Source: an uncultured Bacteroidota bacterium
Lineage (GTDB): Bacteria > Bacteroidota > Bacteroidia > Chitinophagales > Chitinophagaceae
Assembly: GCA_903825065.1 (NCBI GenBank)
Contig: CAIJZG010000205.1
Location: 1 to 13,700, forward strand
Length of the DNA stretch: 13,700 nucleotides
Direction of reading: 5' to 3'
Positions 6,891-13,556 of the stretch are shown here, piece after piece. A program made the translations under genes and the position numbers. The notes beneath the pieces were generated by a model. It was given only the letters and a program-made list of their open reading frames with translations, did not search any database and was not told the origin of the DNA. Each line of letters opens with the position of its first letter. The first letter of the stretch is position 1.

Positions 6891-7511
6891 GTGAAACCAG
6901 TAAAATCAAAAACCAGAATAGCTTTCGAAAGAAAGGTTGCTATGCTTTCAAGATGGTTGCATATTTATGGTTCGATGATCAGTTTTGCAATTGTTTTTTT
7001 CTTTTCTGTCACTGGAATTACTTTAAATCATCCCGATTATTTTGCGGGTGAATTAAAAACAACACAAGAGAAGGGAAAAATGGATAGCAATTGGGTTATT
7101 AGTAAAGACACTAATAAAATTGCAAAGCTCCCTATTGTAGAATATTTAAGAAAGAATCATCATATTACTGCAGCAGTTAGTGAATTTAGAATGGATGAGG
7201 GACAGTGTACGGTTTCATTTAAAGGACCAGGATATGCGGCTGATGCATTTATCAATCGGGAAAATGGCAGCTACGAATTAACACTCTTGCGTGCAGGTAT
7301 GATAGGTATCATGAACGATTTGCATAAGGGACGAGATACCGGATCAAGATGGTCTTGGGTGATAGATATTTCCGCAGCGCTACTTATATTAGTTTCTTTA
7401 ACAGGCATGATCCTCATACTTTATATTAAGAGAAAAAAATGGAGTGGCTTAATAATGGCTCTGATTGGAACCTTACTTTTATGGCTATTATATAAAATGT
7501 TTATCCCATAA
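6891..7511 (+). CDS. PepSY-associated transmembrane protein (PepSY_TM_like type)
   Basis: A 206-residue membrane protein if the GTG at 6891 is used, 13 nt after the ApbE-DUF2271 stop. ATG at 6942 (preceded by GAAAGG) is an alternative that trims the basic N-terminus. An in-frame TTG at 6843 would overlap the upstream gene and is less likely. Three membrane helices are seen: about 26-45 (with SVTGITLNHP after RWLHIYGSM), 157-179 and 186-203. A periplasmic segment of about 50-150 contains a PepSY-like stretch. His24, His47 and His145 (WLHIY, LNHP, LHKGRDTG) lie at the membrane edges and recur in this family; they are candidate haem or metal ligands, by inference. The pairing ApbE/DUF2271/PepSY is a known association in bacterial envelope flavin systems. 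The unit ends at the terminator immediately downstream. Confidence 0.82.
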   Translation: MKPVKSKTRIAFERKVAMLSRWLHIYGSMISFAIVFFFSVTGITLNHPDYFAGELKTTQEKGKMDSNWVISKDTNKIAKLPIVEYLRKNHHITAAVSEFRMDEGQCTVSFKGPGYAADAFINRENGSYELTLLRAGMIGIMNDLHKGRDTGSRWSWVIDISAALLILVSLTGMILILYIKRKKWSGLIMALIGTLLLWLLYKMFIP

Positions 7512-7543
7512 AAAAATCCCCAGAAATTTCTGAGGATTTTTTT
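7512..7543. terminator. Bidirectional intrinsic terminator between pepSY and tRNA-Ser
   Basis: The stem is A-run, TCC, mismatch, CAGAAA (7512-7527) against TTTCTG, mismatch, GGA, T-run (7528-7543). The T-run serves the plus-strand ApbE/PepSY transcript. The A-run gives a T-run for the minus-strand tatD-tRNA transcript, whose mature tRNA end is only 3 nt away. Confidence 0.85.
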
Positions 7544-7546
7544 ATG

Positions 7547-7631
7547 CAGAGAGGAAGGGATTCGAACCCTCGATACGTTGCCGTATACACACTTTCCAGG
7601 CGTGCTCCTTCAACCACTCGGACACCTCTCT
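7547..7631 (-). tRNA. tRNA-Ser (anticodon GGA)
   Basis: The minus strand folds as a class II tRNA of 85 nt. The acceptor stem is AGAGAGG/CCTCTCT with discriminator G. The D region contains CCGAGTGGTTGAAGGA. The anticodon arm is CACGC-CTGGAAA-GTGTG, giving anticodon GGA (plus positions 7595-7597). A long variable arm includes TACGGCAACGTA, and the T arm is GAGGG-TTCGAAT-CCCTT. The long variable arm and the G discriminator are those of serine tRNAs. CCA is not encoded: the gene continues CAT. The 5' end lies 2 nt after the tatD stop, so the tRNA is probably cut from the tatD transcript. Confidence 0.96.
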
Positions 7632-7633
7632 AT

Positions 7634-8419
7634 TTAACGGGTTGCAAATATAGGTTGTTGGAATATCATTTCTGCATTCAAAGTGGTAATCCTCGCTACC
7701 TCCTCTTCAGAAATACCTTTCACTTCCGCTAACTTAGTGATGATAAAAGATAGATAACTGCTTTCATTTCTCTTCCCCCTAAATGGAACTGGTGTAAGAT
7801 AAGGAGCATCTGTTTCTAGTACTAAATGTTCTAAATTCACATTTTCTAACACTTCAGGCAATCCGGCATTTTTATAGGTAATCACACCTCCAATACCCAA
7901 AAGAAATCCCAAATCAATGATTTGCTTGGCGGATTCTGTACTACCGCTAAAACAATGAAATATTCCTTTTAATCCTTTCTGAGCAAATGGTTTTACACGA
8001 TTAATCGTTTCTTGCATTGCATTACGGGTATGAATAACAATCGGCCGATTCAATTCCAAAGCCCACTGCATTTGAATATCAAATGCTTCATATTGCTGAT
8101 GCGTGAAAGTTTTGTCCCAATAAAAATCCAATCCAATCTCCCCAATAGCCACAAAATCTCTTTTTTCTAACCATGACCTTACATGTTCCAGTTCTAATGC
8201 TACATTTTCTTTCACATAACAAGGATGTAAACCCATCATCGCTATACATACCCCAGGATATTTTTGCTCTAGTGCCATCATCGATTCCGTTTCTGAGCTA
8301 TCAATGGCAGGCAGATACATCTTTGAGACCCCTGCTTTTTGAGCTCTATCCATCACTAAATCAATATCAACCTGAAATTCTTCAGAATATAAATGTGCAT
8401 GTGTATCAATAATCGTCAT
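7634..8419 (-). CDS. tatD: TatD family metal-dependent deoxyribonuclease
   Basis: A 261-residue TIM-barrel hydrolase of the amidohydrolase superfamily. TatD proteins are metal-dependent 3'-5' nucleases. All expected metal and active-site residues are present: DTHAHL (His7, His9), GLHP (63-66), GEIGLDFYW with Glu94, PIVIHTR with His130, FHCFSG with His155, and ETDAPYLTPVPFRGKRNE with Asp204. The length is typical. The gene reads out into tRNA-Ser with only 2 nt between stop codon and tRNA, so both should share one transcript. Whether it is the classical TatD or the close paralogue YcfH/YabD cannot be decided from sequence alone. Confidence 0.93.
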   Translation of the reverse strand: MTIIDTHAHLYSEEFQVDIDLVMDRAQKAGVSKMYLPAIDSSETESMMALEQKYPGVCIAMMGLHPCYVKENVALELEHVRSWLEKRDFVAIGEIGLDFYWDKTFTHQQYEAFDIQMQWALELNRPIVIHTRNAMQETINRVKPFAQKGLKGIFHCFSGSTESAKQIIDLGFLLGIGGVITYKNAGLPEVLENVNLEHLVLETDAPYLTPVPFRGKRNESSYLSFIITKLAEVKGISEEEVARITTLNAEMIFQQPIFATR

Positions 8420-8575
8420 ATTGCAAAATTCCCGCTTTTAAGTCAAAAAAATAACTGTCTTTTTTAAACTGTGCAAAATAAAAGAAGAACCACTGCCGTT
8501 TAATAAAAGTGGAACATGATTAATCAATCCACTTCATAAGAATCGTTTGAATTGTTTGAATTTTTTCGAAATTGG

Positions 8576-8730
8576 GTGCAGAAAAATGGTACCGCTAAAA
8601 CCAGTTAGCTGCACAAATTATTCAATATTAACTAATTAAGCTTTGTTTCATCACAATGCTTTGAAGAGTGTTTTCATAGGGTACGGATTAAAAACGGGCC
8701 GGGGTTTCTACCCTGGCCACTCTTTTTTTA
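8576..8730 (+). ncRNA. Candidate structured small RNA of unknown family
   Basis: Stems read on the plus strand: GTGCAG (8576-8581) with CTGCAC (8609-8614), enclosing TGGT/ACCA; AGAGTG (8665-8670) with CACTCT (8718-8723), enclosing about 47 nt; inside the latter, either a 3' hairpin GGCC-GGGT/ACCC-GGCC (8697-8718) or AGGGTA (8678-8683) with TACCCT (8709-8714). A T-run follows at 8723-8729. No plus-strand gene lies upstream, so a plus-direction terminator here would make sense for a free-standing RNA. I found no clear promoter and do not recognise the family; a 6S-type RNA is only a guess. Confidence 0.35.
8697..8729. terminator. GC-rich hairpin, probable terminator of the polysaccharide deacetylase gene
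   Basis: GGCC, G, GGGT, loop TTCT, ACCC, T, GGCC. On the minus strand it is followed by CGTTTTT, 50 bp past the deacetylase stop codon. On the plus strand it is followed by ACTCTTTTTTT. It can work in both directions. Confidence 0.6.
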
Positions 8731-8747
8731 TACCCTTCCATTCAAGA

Positions 8748-9401
8748 CTACTCAGGTAGCACTTTAAATTGGAATCCCATTTTAGTATAATGATCCAACA
8801 CTTTTGGAAGTACATATTCCAACCTTTCCCATGCTTTAGCACTATCATGAAAAACTACAATACTTCCCATACGGGTATGCTTCAATACGTTTTGCAAACA
8901 ATTTTCCAGACCCAGCTGCTCATCAAAATCACCACTCAATACATCCCACATCACAATTTTAGCGGCTGATTGAATTCCATTTTCTTTGGCTTTGGCATTC
9001 AATAAAGCTTTTACAGGTGCAATATCTTTCAATCGAATTTTTCCGTAGGGAGGTCTAAATAGACAGCTAGTAATGGACTTAGTCGCCAGCTCAATATTAG
9101 CCAGATATAAATCTGTTGAAACTTTCCAACCATTTAAATGATTCTGTGTATGATTACCCACTCGGTGCCCTTCCGCTAGAATCCTTTCATAGAGAGTCTT
9201 TTCGACATCTACATTCTTCCCAATACAAAAAAAGCTGGCTTTCGCACCAACCCTTTTAAGCTGATCCAATACAAATGGGGTAGCCAGATCATGTGGACCA
9301 TCATCAAAAGTTAAATAAATCACTTTCTCCTTTTCGGGTACCTTCCACAATAAGGGTCGATACAAGAGTCTTAACCAAAAAGGTGCTTTTACAAAATACA
9401 T
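8748..9401 (-). CDS. Polysaccharide deacetylase, CE4/NodB family
   Basis: A 217-residue carbohydrate esterase that removes acetyl groups from amino sugars such as GlcNAc of peptidoglycan or other glycans. All five CE4 motifs are visible: TFDDGP (31-36, Asp33 and Asp34), HRVGNHTQNH (79-88, metal ligands His84 and His88), RPPYG (116-120), MWDVLSGDFD (151-160), and VVFHDS (182-187, His185). There is no clear signal peptide. The N-terminus APFWLRLLYRPLLWKVP is hydrophobic and may associate with the membrane, as in related short NodB proteins of Bacteroidota. It is divergent from gltX and has its own promoter. Confidence 0.93.
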   Translation of the reverse strand: MYFVKAPFWLRLLYRPLLWKVPEKEKVIYLTFDDGPHDLATPFVLDQLKRVGAKASFFCIGKNVDVEKTLYERILAEGHRVGNHTQNHLNGWKVSTDLYLANIELATKSITSCLFRPPYGKIRLKDIAPVKALLNAKAKENGIQSAAKIVMWDVLSGDFDEQLGLENCLQNVLKHTRMGSIVVFHDSAKAWERLEYVLPKVLDHYTKMGFQFKVLPE

Positions 9402-9405
9402 GCTG

Positions 9406-9413
9406 TAAAGATA
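9406..9413 (-). promoter_or_regulatory. Candidate -7 box of the deacetylase gene, almost at its start codon
   Basis: The minus strand reads TATCTTTA, matching TAnnTTTG at all defined positions but the last. It ends 4 nt before the ATG, so the mRNA would have little or no leader. A TTC stands 18 nt further upstream in place of TTG. Confidence 0.4.
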
Positions 9414-9449
9414 TTTATCAATGGCGGTTCAGAAAGGAATTGCAAAGTT

Positions 9450-9457
9450 TATCTTTG
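9450..9457 (+). promoter_or_regulatory. Promoter -7 box of gltX
   Basis: TATCTTTG matches the TAnnTTTG consensus fully. TTC (9428-9430) lies 19 nt upstream in place of TTG. The box ends 7 nt before the ATG at 9465, which predicts a leader of about 0-5 nt. Confidence 0.55.
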
Positions 9458-9464
9458 TAATCTT

Positions 9465-10997
9465 ATGACTAAGAAAATCAGGGTTCGTTTTGCGCCTTCA
9501 CCAACGGGCGGATTGCATTTAGGCGGTGTAAGAACCGTTCTTTTCAACTATTTATTTGCCAAACAAAATGGCGGTGATTTTATTGTACGGATTGAAGACA
9601 CAGACCAAACAAGATTCGTGGAAGGTGCTGAAGCTTATATTTTCGATACCTTAAAATGGTGTGGCATGGTGCCTGATGAGAGTCCTTTACATGGTGGTCC
9701 GTTTGCCCCTTATCGCCAAAGCGAAAGAAAAGCCAATTACCGCCAATATGCAGAGCAATTAGTGATTGATGGATATGCTTACTATGCATTTGACACTCCT
9801 GCAGATCTGGAAGCCATGCGTACTGCTTATAAAACTCCGGAAAATCCTTCTCCACAATACAATCATGCGCTGCGCGATAAAATGCGTAACTCATTAACAT
9901 TAACTGCCGATGAAACTGCTAATTTATTAGCATCCGACACTCCTTATGTTATTCGAATTAAAATGCCATTGAATGAAACTGTTTCATTTAATGATATGAT
10001 TCGGGGTGAAGTAAATTTCAATACTTCGCAAGTGGATGACAAAGTTTTGTTGAAAGCAGATGGTATGCCTACCTATCATTTAGCAGTAGTGGTGGATGAT
10101 TATCAAATGAAAATTACACATGCCTTTCGTGGAGAAGAATGGCTGCCTTCAGCACCCGTACATTTATTGTTATGGGATTATTTGGGATGGAAAAATGAGA
10201 TGCCTGAGTGGGCACACTTGCCACTGATCTTAAAACCTGATGGGAACGGTAAATTAAGTAAACGCGATGGAGACCGTTTAGGATTTCCGGTATTTGCGAG
10301 CGATTGGACAGATCCAAAAACGCATGAAACTACAACTGGATTTAAAGAACATGGATTTTTACCCGAAGCATTCGTAAACTTATTAGCCATGCTTGGATGG
10401 AATGATGGCACTGATCAGGAAATATTTTCAATGGACGAATTGATCGCTCAATTTTCAATGGAACGCGTACATAAGGGTGGAGCAAAATTCGATTACGAAA
10501 AAGCAAAATGGTATAATCACGAATGGATTAAACGCAAGCATCCTAAGGAATTAGAATTGAGTATTCAAAAATATTTTGCGGAAGCAGGCATTACTGTTAC
10601 CGATGATGCGTTACTGGCAAAAGCAATAGAATTAGTAAAAGATCGCTGTACCTTATTACCTGATTTTGTAACACAAGCTGCTTTCTTTTTCCAATTGCCT
10701 GAGCAAATTGATATTGCTGCTGTTCAACCAAAATGGGATGATAAGAAAAATATGTTCTTCAACGAATTGATTCGAGCCTATGAATTAAGCGCAGTTTGGG
10801 AATCATCAGATTTAGAAACCGAATTTAAAGAAATGGCTGCCGCACATCAATTAAAACCCGGCGAACTAATGCTGCCTTTTCGCATCATGTTAGTAGGTGG
10901 AAAATTTGGCCCTGGTGTCTTTGAAATTGCAGCTACTATTGGAAGAAATGAAACCGTTGCTAGAATTAAAAAAGTAGTTGTGTTACTCCATTTATAA
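9465..10997 (+). CDS. gltX: Glutamate-tRNA ligase
   Basis: A 510-residue class I aminoacyl-tRNA synthetase that charges tRNA-Glu with glutamate in the cytoplasm. The HIGH-type motif is PSPTGGLHLGG (11-21). The KMSKS-type motif is KLSKR (263-267). VVDDYQMKITHAFRGEEWLPS (210-229) is the conserved stretch before it. IEDTDQTR (43-50) is also typical. The C-terminal anticodon-binding helical domain runs from about residue 330 to the end; the length is normal. No Zn-binding Cys cluster is seen in the middle insertion, as in many Bacteroidota. The start is fixed by the motif position and by the promoter just upstream. Whether it also charges tRNA-Gln cannot be told from sequence. Confidence 0.97.
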   Translation: MTKKIRVRFAPSPTGGLHLGGVRTVLFNYLFAKQNGGDFIVRIEDTDQTRFVEGAEAYIFDTLKWCGMVPDESPLHGGPFAPYRQSERKANYRQYAEQLVIDGYAYYAFDTPADLEAMRTAYKTPENPSPQYNHALRDKMRNSLTLTADETANLLASDTPYVIRIKMPLNETVSFNDMIRGEVNFNTSQVDDKVLLKADGMPTYHLAVVVDDYQMKITHAFRGEEWLPSAPVHLLLWDYLGWKNEMPEWAHLPLILKPDGNGKLSKRDGDRLGFPVFASDWTDPKTHETTTGFKEHGFLPEAFVNLLAMLGWNDGTDQEIFSMDELIAQFSMERVHKGGAKFDYEKAKWYNHEWIKRKHPKELELSIQKYFAEAGITVTDDALLAKAIELVKDRCTLLPDFVTQAAFFFQLPEQIDIAAVQPKWDDKKNMFFNELIRAYELSAVWESSDLETEFKEMAAAHQLKPGELMLPFRIMLVGGKFGPGVFEIAATIGRNETVARIKKVVVLLHL

Positions 10998-11015
10998 AAT
11001 TTTAATTCAATATTA

Positions 11016-11073
11016 AAAAGCCTGTTACTATCTTTCTGCAAAACAATTGCATGAAGCAAGCTAACAGGCTTTT
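11016..11073 (+). terminator. Long-loop hairpin across the start codon of the next gene, probable gltX terminator
   Basis: A perfect 12-bp inverted repeat: AAAAGCCTGTTA (11016-11027) and TAACAGGCTTTT (11062-11073), with a 34-nt loop. The right arm ends in a T-run and covers codons 4-8 of the downstream glycosyltransferase gene; its ATG (11051) is in the loop. The arms begin 18 nt after the gltX stop codon. Confidence 0.6.
11029..11036 (+). promoter_or_regulatory. Weak candidate -7 box of the glycosyltransferase gene
   Basis: TATCTTTC matches TAnnTTTG except for the last base and lies 14 nt before the ATG. No TTG is present upstream. If real, transcription would begin inside the hairpin loop described above. 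Confidence 0.3.
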
Positions 11074-12595
11074 ATATTTCCTGGCTCTTGTAAAATTCAT
11101 TACCCCTTTTCTCTTACAAAATGGCATTTACGAACCACATCGAGATGAAATGCTCTATATGGCTGAGGGTACTCATTTAGCATGGGGATTCATGGAAGTG
11201 CCCCCACTGCTATCTCTACTAGCTTGGACTACCCATTTTTTTGGTAACAGTATGTTTTGGTTAAAATTCTGGCCTTCTCTTTTTGGAGCGCTCACCATGA
11301 CCCTTTCCGGAAAATTAGCACTCTCATTAGGCGGGAGATCATTCTCAATTTTCATGGTATTCCTTTCTTTTATATTCAGTGGTTTTTTGCGCATGCAGTT
11401 TTTATTTCAACCTAATTTTTTGGAATTATTTTTTTGGACATCCATCGTTTATTGCCTGATTCGTTTTATACAAACAAAGCAAATAAAATGGTTCTTTATA
11501 TTAGGTATTTGTTGCGGATTAGGAATGCAAAGTAAATATTCAGTTCTCTTTTATATAGTTAGCTTAATTCTAGGTTTACTTTTAACCAACCAGCGTAATA
11601 TTTTCAGAAATAAACATTTTTATTTTGCTGTATTAATTGCAGTGCTAATATTTCTCCCAAATATCATTTGGCAATACCAACAGCATTTTCCGGTAGCATT
11701 TCACATGAATAAATTGCAGGAGACCCAATTGCAATATATTAGTCCCACTAGTTTTTTGATTGATCAGCTCATCATGAATTTTCCAGTAGTTTTTATATGG
11801 CTATCCGGATTATTTGCATTGTTATTTGTTAGCAGTTTAAAAGATTTTCGATTCGTTGGATTTGCCTATTTAATTGTGATCAGTTTATTCCTTTTATTAC
11901 ATGGCAAAAACTATTATGCCATGGGCGCTTACCCTGTACTCCTTGCATTTGGATCTTATCAGTTGGAAATAATCACCAGTTATCGATACAAGTTTGTAAG
12001 AGTAATCTTAATTATTATTCCTTTGGTCTTAAGTTATTTTTTAGTACCCATCGCACTACCCATCATGGAGCCCGCAAAATTGGCTGCATTTTATGAAAAA
12101 AAGAATATCAAAAAAATGGGCGTATTAAATTGGGAAGATGGTGAAGAACATCCCCTACCACAAGATTTTGCAGATATGTTGGGATGGGAAGAAATGGCTA
12201 GGAAATCTGCTAAAGCTTATCATTCTCTAAATGATGTTGAAAAAAAGAATACCTTATTATTCTGCGATAACTATGGTGAAGCTGGTGCTTTGAATTATTA
12301 TGCTAAGAAATATAAATTACCCGAGACTTATAGCAATAATGCCAGCTTCTTATATTGGATGCCCGATTCACTTGATTTTAATAATATCGTATTAGTTACA
12401 GATGATATTCACGAAATGGAACACGACTTTCTCAAGAATTTCAAAGAAGTGGTGTTATTTGACAGTGTCACTACTCCATATGCCAGAGAAAGAGGGAGCT
12501 TAATTCTATTATTAAAAGGTATGAATGCAAAAATGCAGCAAGAATTTAAGCTGAAGATTATACAATCTAAAAAAGAAACATCCCCGCTTCAATAG
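11051..12595 (+). CDS. GT39/PMT-like membrane glycosyltransferase
   Basis: A 514-residue polytopic membrane protein of the PMT_2/ArnT-like superfamily, which moves a sugar from a polyprenyl-phosphate donor to an acceptor on the outer side of the inner membrane. The first helix is about 7-23. It is followed by an external loop with YEPHRDEMLYMAEG (27-40), where Asp32-Glu33 match the catalytic DE of the family, and by GFMEVPPLLSLLAW (46-59). Roughly ten further hydrophobic segments run to about residue 345. A soluble C-terminal domain (about 350-514) contains LLFCDNYGEAGALNYYAKKY and ends in a basic tail. The acceptor is unknown; Bacteroidota O-glycosylation, lipid A or surface polysaccharide are candidates. 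The ATG at 11051 gives the N-terminus expected of homologues. It is likely transcribed apart from gltX. Confidence 0.87.
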   Translation: MKQANRLLYFLALVKFITPFLLQNGIYEPHRDEMLYMAEGTHLAWGFMEVPPLLSLLAWTTHFFGNSMFWLKFWPSLFGALTMTLSGKLALSLGGRSFSIFMVFLSFIFSGFLRMQFLFQPNFLELFFWTSIVYCLIRFIQTKQIKWFFILGICCGLGMQSKYSVLFYIVSLILGLLLTNQRNIFRNKHFYFAVLIAVLIFLPNIIWQYQQHFPVAFHMNKLQETQLQYISPTSFLIDQLIMNFPVVFIWLSGLFALLFVSSLKDFRFVGFAYLIVISLFLLLHGKNYYAMGAYPVLLAFGSYQLEIITSYRYKFVRVILIIIPLVLSYFLVPIALPIMEPAKLAAFYEKKNIKKMGVLNWEDGEEHPLPQDFADMLGWEEMARKSAKAYHSLNDVEKKNTLLFCDNYGEAGALNYYAKKYKLPETYSNNASFLYWMPDSLDFNNIVLVTDDIHEMEHDFLKNFKEVVLFDSVTTPYARERGSLILLLKGMNAKMQQEFKLKIIQSKKETSPLQ

Positions 12596-12606
12596 GCATT
12601 TTAGTT

Positions 12607-12614
12607 TAATTTTG
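12607..12614 (+). promoter_or_regulatory. Promoter -7 box of the B12-binding mutase subunit gene
   Basis: TAATTTTG is a full match to TAnnTTTG, ending 26 nt before the ATG at 12641. It sits just after the glycosyltransferase stop codon, suggesting an independent transcription unit. The -33 element is poor. Confidence 0.5.
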
Positions 12615-12640
12615 TAGAACATTGTTTCTAAATCTTGTAT

Positions 12641-13048
12641 ATGAAAAGACCAATTCGCGTACTTGTTGCAAAAGTGGGATTAGATGGTCACGACAGAGGC
12701 GCAAAAGTAATTGCCACTGCATTACGAGATGCAGGCATGGAAGTAATCTATACCGGATTACGTCAAACACCTGAAATGGTTGTAAATGCAGCCCTTCAGG
12801 AAGACGTGGATGCTATTGGAGTGAGTATCCTTTCCGGTGCTCATATGACTGTGTTTCCAAAGATTATTCAATTAATGAGAGAGAAAGAAATGAATGATGT
12901 ATTGCTTACTGGCGGCGGCATTATTCCTGAGGATGAAATGAAAACATTACAGGATATGGGTGTAGGTAATCTTTTTGCACCTGGCACTACGACTGCTGAT
13001 ATAGCAGCTTATATCAAAACATGGGTTGGGGAGAATAGAGATTTTTAG
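12641..13048 (+). CDS. Stand-alone cobalamin-binding subunit of an acyl-CoA mutase (methylmalonyl-CoA mutase type)
   Basis: A 135-residue Rossmann-like B12-binding domain. It carries the base-off cobalamin signature Asp15-x-His17-x-x-Gly20 (GLDGHDRG), SIL (62-64) in VSILSGAHMTVFP, and GGG (91-93), ending in LFAPGTTTADIAAYI. It matches the C-terminal part of methylmalonyl-CoA mutase and the separate small subunit found where the enzyme is split. The catalytic large subunit must be encoded elsewhere; the exact substrate (methylmalonyl, isobutyryl or another acyl-CoA) is open. The ATG at 12641 is chosen; a TTG 6 nt upstream would only add two residues. No cobalamin riboswitch is seen in the 45-bp upstream gap. 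A crotonase gene follows beyond the inserted cassette, which fits acyl-CoA metabolism. Confidence 0.92.
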   Translation: MKRPIRVLVAKVGLDGHDRGAKVIATALRDAGMEVIYTGLRQTPEMVVNAALQEDVDAIGVSILSGAHMTVFPKIIQLMREKEMNDVLLTGGGIIPEDEMKTLQDMGVGNLFAPGTTTADIAAYIKTWVGENRDF

Positions 13049-13055
13049 GGATGCT

Positions 13056-13099
13056 TTTATGGCACACGGATGACGCAGATTAGGCAGATTTCCGCAGAT
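13056..13099 (+). repeat. Left 44-bp inverted repeat of the GxxExxY cassette
   Basis: It matches the reverse complement of 13557-13600 at 42 of 44 positions. It contains GCAGAT three times (13075, 13084, 13094) at 9-10 nt spacing, as in GACGCAGATTAGGCAGATTT. It begins 7 nt after the stop codon of the B12-binding gene. Confidence 0.92.
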
Positions 13100-13159
13100 A
13101 AAATAATTTTATAAAAAACGCTGATTTCACTAATTATATTTAAGGATATCATTAATGCT

Positions 13160-13552
13160 ATGGCTGATTTTATTCATTCAGATATTACTAAAAGAATTAT
13201 TAAATCGTTTTATTCTGTATATAACAAATTGGGGTTTGGCTTTTTAGAGAAAGTTTATGAAAATGCCATGATGATTGAGCTAATGTCAGATGGATTATAT
13301 TGTGAAAAACAAAAACCAATCAAGGTTTACTATAAAGAAAAAATAGTAGGAGATTATTATGTAGATATTTTAGTAGAAAATAAAATAATTATTGAATTAA
13401 AGGCATCAGAAGGAATTGTGGAAGAGCATGAATTACAATTAATAAATTATTTAAAAGCCACAGATTTAGAAATTGGTTTGTTATTAAATTTTGGAAAGCA
13501 AGCTCAGTTTAAACGTAAAATATTTTCAAATACTAACAAAAAATTGTTCTAG
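13160..13552 (+). CDS. GxxExxY protein (PDDEXK_3 family, nuclease-like)
   Basis: A 130-residue protein carrying the family-naming motif Gly27-Phe-Leu-Glu30-Lys-Val-Tyr33. It also shows a PD-(D/E)XK-like core: Asp69 in YYVDILVENK, Glu79-Leu-Lys81 in IIIELKAS, and Gln93 in HELQLINYL. Glu30, Asp69, Glu79 and Lys81 are thus all intact, which suggests an active nuclease fold, though I know of no established cellular role. There is no signal peptide or membrane helix. The gene is A/T-rich and lies inside a pair of 44-bp inverted repeats. TATATTTA (13135-13142) is a possible -7 box of its own. The same protein type is often seen beside GCAGATT-rich repeats in other genomes (general recollection). 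Confidence 0.9.
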   Translation: MADFIHSDITKRIIKSFYSVYNKLGFGFLEKVYENAMMIELMSDGLYCEKQKPIKVYYKEKIVGDYYVDILVENKIIIELKASEGIVEEHELQLINYLKATDLEIGLLLNFGKQAQFKRKIFSNTNKKLF

Positions 13553-13556
13553 AATA

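Larger units (their letters stand above)
8420..8747. other. Non-coding gap of 328 bp with a structured, partly GC-rich element
   Basis: No convincing coding frame. The part next to tatD (8420-8570) is A/T-rich and should hold the tatD promoter on the minus strand; the best guess there, TATTTTTT preceded 19 nt upstream by TTTTG, is weak. From 8576 to 8730 several stems appear, described in the following entries. Confidence 0.6.

Noticed and set aside
7544..7732. Plus-strand open frame of 62 codons
   Set aside because: It reads straight across the antisense of tRNA-Ser and the tatD 3' end; the peptide is the usual artefact of reading through a tRNA gene.
8173..8412. Plus-strand frame of 79 codons inside tatD
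   Set aside because: Antisense to the conserved N-terminal half of TatD; no independent support.
9580..9900. Minus-strand open frame within gltX
   Set aside because: Fully antisense to a well-conserved synthetase, with no promoter or family resemblance; the same holds for the other antisense frames at 3430-3642, 3793-4107, 6466-6669, 10114-10411, 10847-11059 and 11173-11394.
12635..12640. TTG start for the B12-binding gene
   Set aside because: An ATG follows 6 nt later and gives the usual N-terminus.
12596..12640. Cobalamin riboswitch before the B12-binding gene
   Set aside because: The gap is only 45 bp and has no B12-box-like sequence.
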